From the NCBI GenBank assembly GCA_023387555.1, contig JAEWHY010000319.1:1-14726 (forward strand): DNA of 14,726 bases, in the 5' to 3' direction. A program made the translations under genes and the position numbers. The notes under the pieces were generated by a model, which saw only the letters and a program-made list of their open reading frames with translations, did not search any database and was not told the DNA's origin. Shown here piece by piece: positions 13,091-14,726 of this stretch (positions within the stretch are counted from its first letter, which is position 1; the number at the start of each line of letters is the position of its first letter). This DNA comes from Pseudomonadota bacterium (lineage in GTDB: Bacteria; Pseudomonadota; Alphaproteobacteria; Rhizobiales; Xanthobacteraceae).

Positions 13091-14726
13091 CGCGCCGCCT
13101 CGATGGCGCGCCATACGTTCTGTGGAGTCAGCGGAAGCTGGATATCGTCAACGCCGACCGCTTCCAAAGCGTTGACGACCGCGTTGAGGAGCGCGGACGT
13201 GGCGCCGACGGTGCCGCCTTCGCCGGCGCCCTTGACGCCCGCCGGGTTGGTCTTGCACGGCACCTCATGAAACGCGGTGTCGATGTGCGGGAGCAGCCCG
13301 GCGCGCGGCATTGCATAGTCCATGAACGAGCCGGACAGGAGCTGGCCGAAGTTTTCATCGTACCGCATGTGTTCGGAGAACACCGCGCCGAGCCCTTGCA
13401 CGATCCCGCCAAGGACCTGGCCCTCGGCCAGCAGTGGATTGAGAACGCGGCCGAAATCGTCGACCACGGTGTAGCGTACGACCTCGGTTTCGCCGGTCAG
13501 GCGGTCGACCTCGACCTCGCAGATATGGCAGCCGTTGGGGAAGCTCGATTGCGTCACCGCAAAGGTGCCGACGGCTTCGAGGCCGATGCCATTGTCGATC
13601 GGCATGCCGTTCCGGAACGATGCCTTGGCGGTCTCCACCATCGAAATCGTCTTGTTGGTTGCCGCGACGCTGAACATGCCGTCGTTGAAGGAGACGGCCG
13701 AAACATCGGCCTCCAGCAGGCGTGCCGCGACCGCCTTGCCTTTTTCGATGACCTTGTCGGCCGCGACCTTCAGCGCGCTGGCGCACACCGTCATCGAGCG
13801 CGAGGCATAGCTGCCGCGGCCATAGGCGACCGCCTGCGTGTCGTTTCCGACCACCCGCACGGTCTCGTAGGGCACACCGAGCCAGTCGGCAGCAGCCTGG
13901 GCGAACACGGTCTCGTGGCCCATGCCGGTATTGGCCGCGCCCGAGACGACGGTGACCGTTCCGCCCGGATCGAAGCGGATTTCCATGCGGTCGTTCAGGT
14001 TGCCGGTGTCGTGGGTATAATAGGCGAGGCCAATGCCGCGGAGCTTGCCGCGGCCCTCGCTGTCGCACCGTCGGTCCGGATATCCCTCCCAGTCCGCCAT
14101 CTCGGCGCAGCGGGAGAGCAGGGCAGCGAACTCGCCGCTGTCGTAGATGAAGCCGGTGTTGGTCTTATAGGGCAGTTCCGCCGGCTCGATCATGTTGCGC
14201 CGGCGGATCTCCAGGCGGTCGATCCCAATGAGACGCGCGGCCTTGTCCAGGCATTTCTCCATCGCGAACACCGCTTCCGGGCGTCCGGCGCCGCGATACG
14301 GTGTGGTCGGCGGCGTATGCGTGAAGACCAAAGTGCCCTCGATATCCGCAGCCGGCACCCGGTAAACGGATTCGGTGAGCTTCGCGGCGTGGACCATCGG
14401 CATCGTGCCGGCGCCGACGATGTAGGCGCCGACATCGTGATAGTTCCGGCATCGCAGCGCGAGAATGGCGCCGCTGCTGTCGAACGCGACTTCGAGTTCG
14501 CCGGTCTGGCCGCGGCCCTGATCGTCGCTGATCATGCATTCGCTGCGGGAGCCAAGCCATTTCACCGGACGTCCGAGTCTCTTCGCCGCCCACAGCACCA
14601 GCGCCTCTTCGGCGAAAGGCGTGGTCTTCAGGCCGAAAGCGCCGCCGACGTCAGGCGAAATGACGCGCAGGGATGTTTCCGGCACATTCAGGACGAAGCT
14701 CGCGATCTCGCTGCGCAGGATATGCG
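13087..14726 (-). CDS. Second molybdenum hydroxylase large subunit, form II, N-terminal part beyond the window edge
   Basis: Molybdopterin-binding subunit of a second xanthine dehydrogenase-family enzyme. The frame is open to the right edge; 545 residues are present, starting in HILRSEIASFVLNVPETSLRV, so roughly the first 200-250 residues are missing. Seen: PDVGGAFGLK (14626-14650), YRGAGRPE (around 14275-14299, form II loop, so not CO dehydrogenase), NTGMGHET in place of the QGQG loop of the other copy, and GVKGAGEGG with the catalytic Glu at 13219-13221. GGAFG replaces the more usual GGGFG. It differs clearly in sequence from the large subunit at 8808-11165, so it is not a recent duplicate. 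Its FAD and [2Fe-2S] subunits are not in the window and may lie beyond the right edge. The stop overlaps the TRAP small permease start (ATGA). Confidence 0.94.
   Translation of the reverse strand, partial: HILRSEIASFVLNVPETSLRVISPDVGGAFGLKTTPFAEEALVLWAAKRLGRPVKWLGSRSECMISDDQGRGQTGELEVAFDSSGAILALRCRNYHDVGAYIVGAGTMPMVHAAKLTESVYRVPAADIEGTLVFTHTPPTTPYRGAGRPEAVFAMEKCLDKAARLIGIDRLEIRRRNMIEPAELPYKTNTGFIYDSGEFAALLSRCAEMADWEGYPDRRCDSEGRGKLRGIGLAYYTHDTGNLNDRMEIRFDPGGTVTVVSGAANTGMGHETVFAQAAADWLGVPYETVRVVGNDTQAVAYGRGSYASRSMTVCASALKVAADKVIEKGKAVAARLLEADVSAVSFNDGMFSVAATNKTISMVETAKASFRNGMPIDNGIGLEAVGTFAVTQSSFPNGCHICEVEVDRLTGETEVVRYTVVDDFGRVLNPLLAEGQVLGGIVQGLGAVFSEHMRYDENFGQLLSGSFMDYAMPRAGLLPHIDTAFHEVPCKTNPAGVKGAGEGGTVGATSALLNAVVNALEAVGVDDIQLPLTPQNVWRAIEAAR

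Noticed and set aside
11486..13270. Long plus-strand open frame of 594 codons
   Set aside because: It is antisense to the TRAP permease genes and the end of the second hydroxylase. The product is dominated by Arg, Asp, His and Gln, as expected when GC-rich genes for hydrophobic proteins are read backwards, and it shows no domain.
1..14726. CRISPR arrays, insertion sequences, tRNA or rRNA genes, phage or toxin-antitoxin genes
   Set aside because: No regularly spaced repeats, terminal inverted repeats with a transposase, clover-leaf sequence or such coding motif was seen on either strand.

Overview
The window is GC-rich, coding-dense DNA with Shine-Dalgarno-led genes, overlapping start/stop codons and catabolic gene families typical of soil Alphaproteobacteria. 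The style resembles Rhizobiales such as Bradyrhizobium or Rhodopseudomonas; that placement is an inference from gene content and codon style, not a database result. No RNA gene, insertion sequence, CRISPR array or replication origin was seen. Everything reads as an accessory catabolic locus for the uptake and oxidation of a small organic compound.

Left part (1-2700). Three genes lie on the minus strand: an aldehyde dehydrogenase cut by the left edge, a small cupin protein and a TetR-family regulator with a TTG start. A 36-bp hairpin lies just after the cupin gene. In front of the cupin gene a perfect 16-bp palindrome (TTGACTA-TT-TAGTCAA) covers the -35 box of a good sigma-70-like promoter and resembles the RutR box. 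A second palindrome of the same TTGA-N8-TCAA design sits over the likely promoter of the divergent flavoprotein gene on the other side of the regulator.

Middle part (2700-11165), all on the plus strand. It begins with a FAD_binding_2 flavoprotein resembling 3-ketosteroid delta1-dehydrogenase, possibly started from a rare ATT codon. Next comes a complete NMT1/SsuABC-type ABC importer (Tat-like substrate-binding protein, ATPase, permease). It ends with a complete three-subunit molybdenum hydroxylase in the order FAD subunit, [2Fe-2S] subunit, molybdopterin subunit (as in coxMSL, but with the form II active-site loop AYxGAGR-type, so CO oxidation is not indicated). Spacings are short and several genes overlap, so these last six genes are probably one operon.

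Right part (11276-14726), all on the minus strand and convergent with the middle part across a terminator-like hairpin. It holds a second, unrelated form II molybdenum hydroxylase large subunit (cut by the right edge), translationally coupled through ATGA to a TRAP transporter small permease, then the TRAP large permease. No TRAP substrate-binding protein is in the window.

Taken together: two importers, two molybdenum hydroxylases, a flavin dehydrogenase, an aldehyde dehydrogenase and a cupin, probably under a RutR-like TetR regulator. A coherent but unproven reading is import of an aromatic or N-heterocyclic compound, hydroxylation by the molybdenum enzymes and further oxidation by the flavoprotein and aldehyde dehydrogenase. 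The substrate cannot be told from sequence alone.
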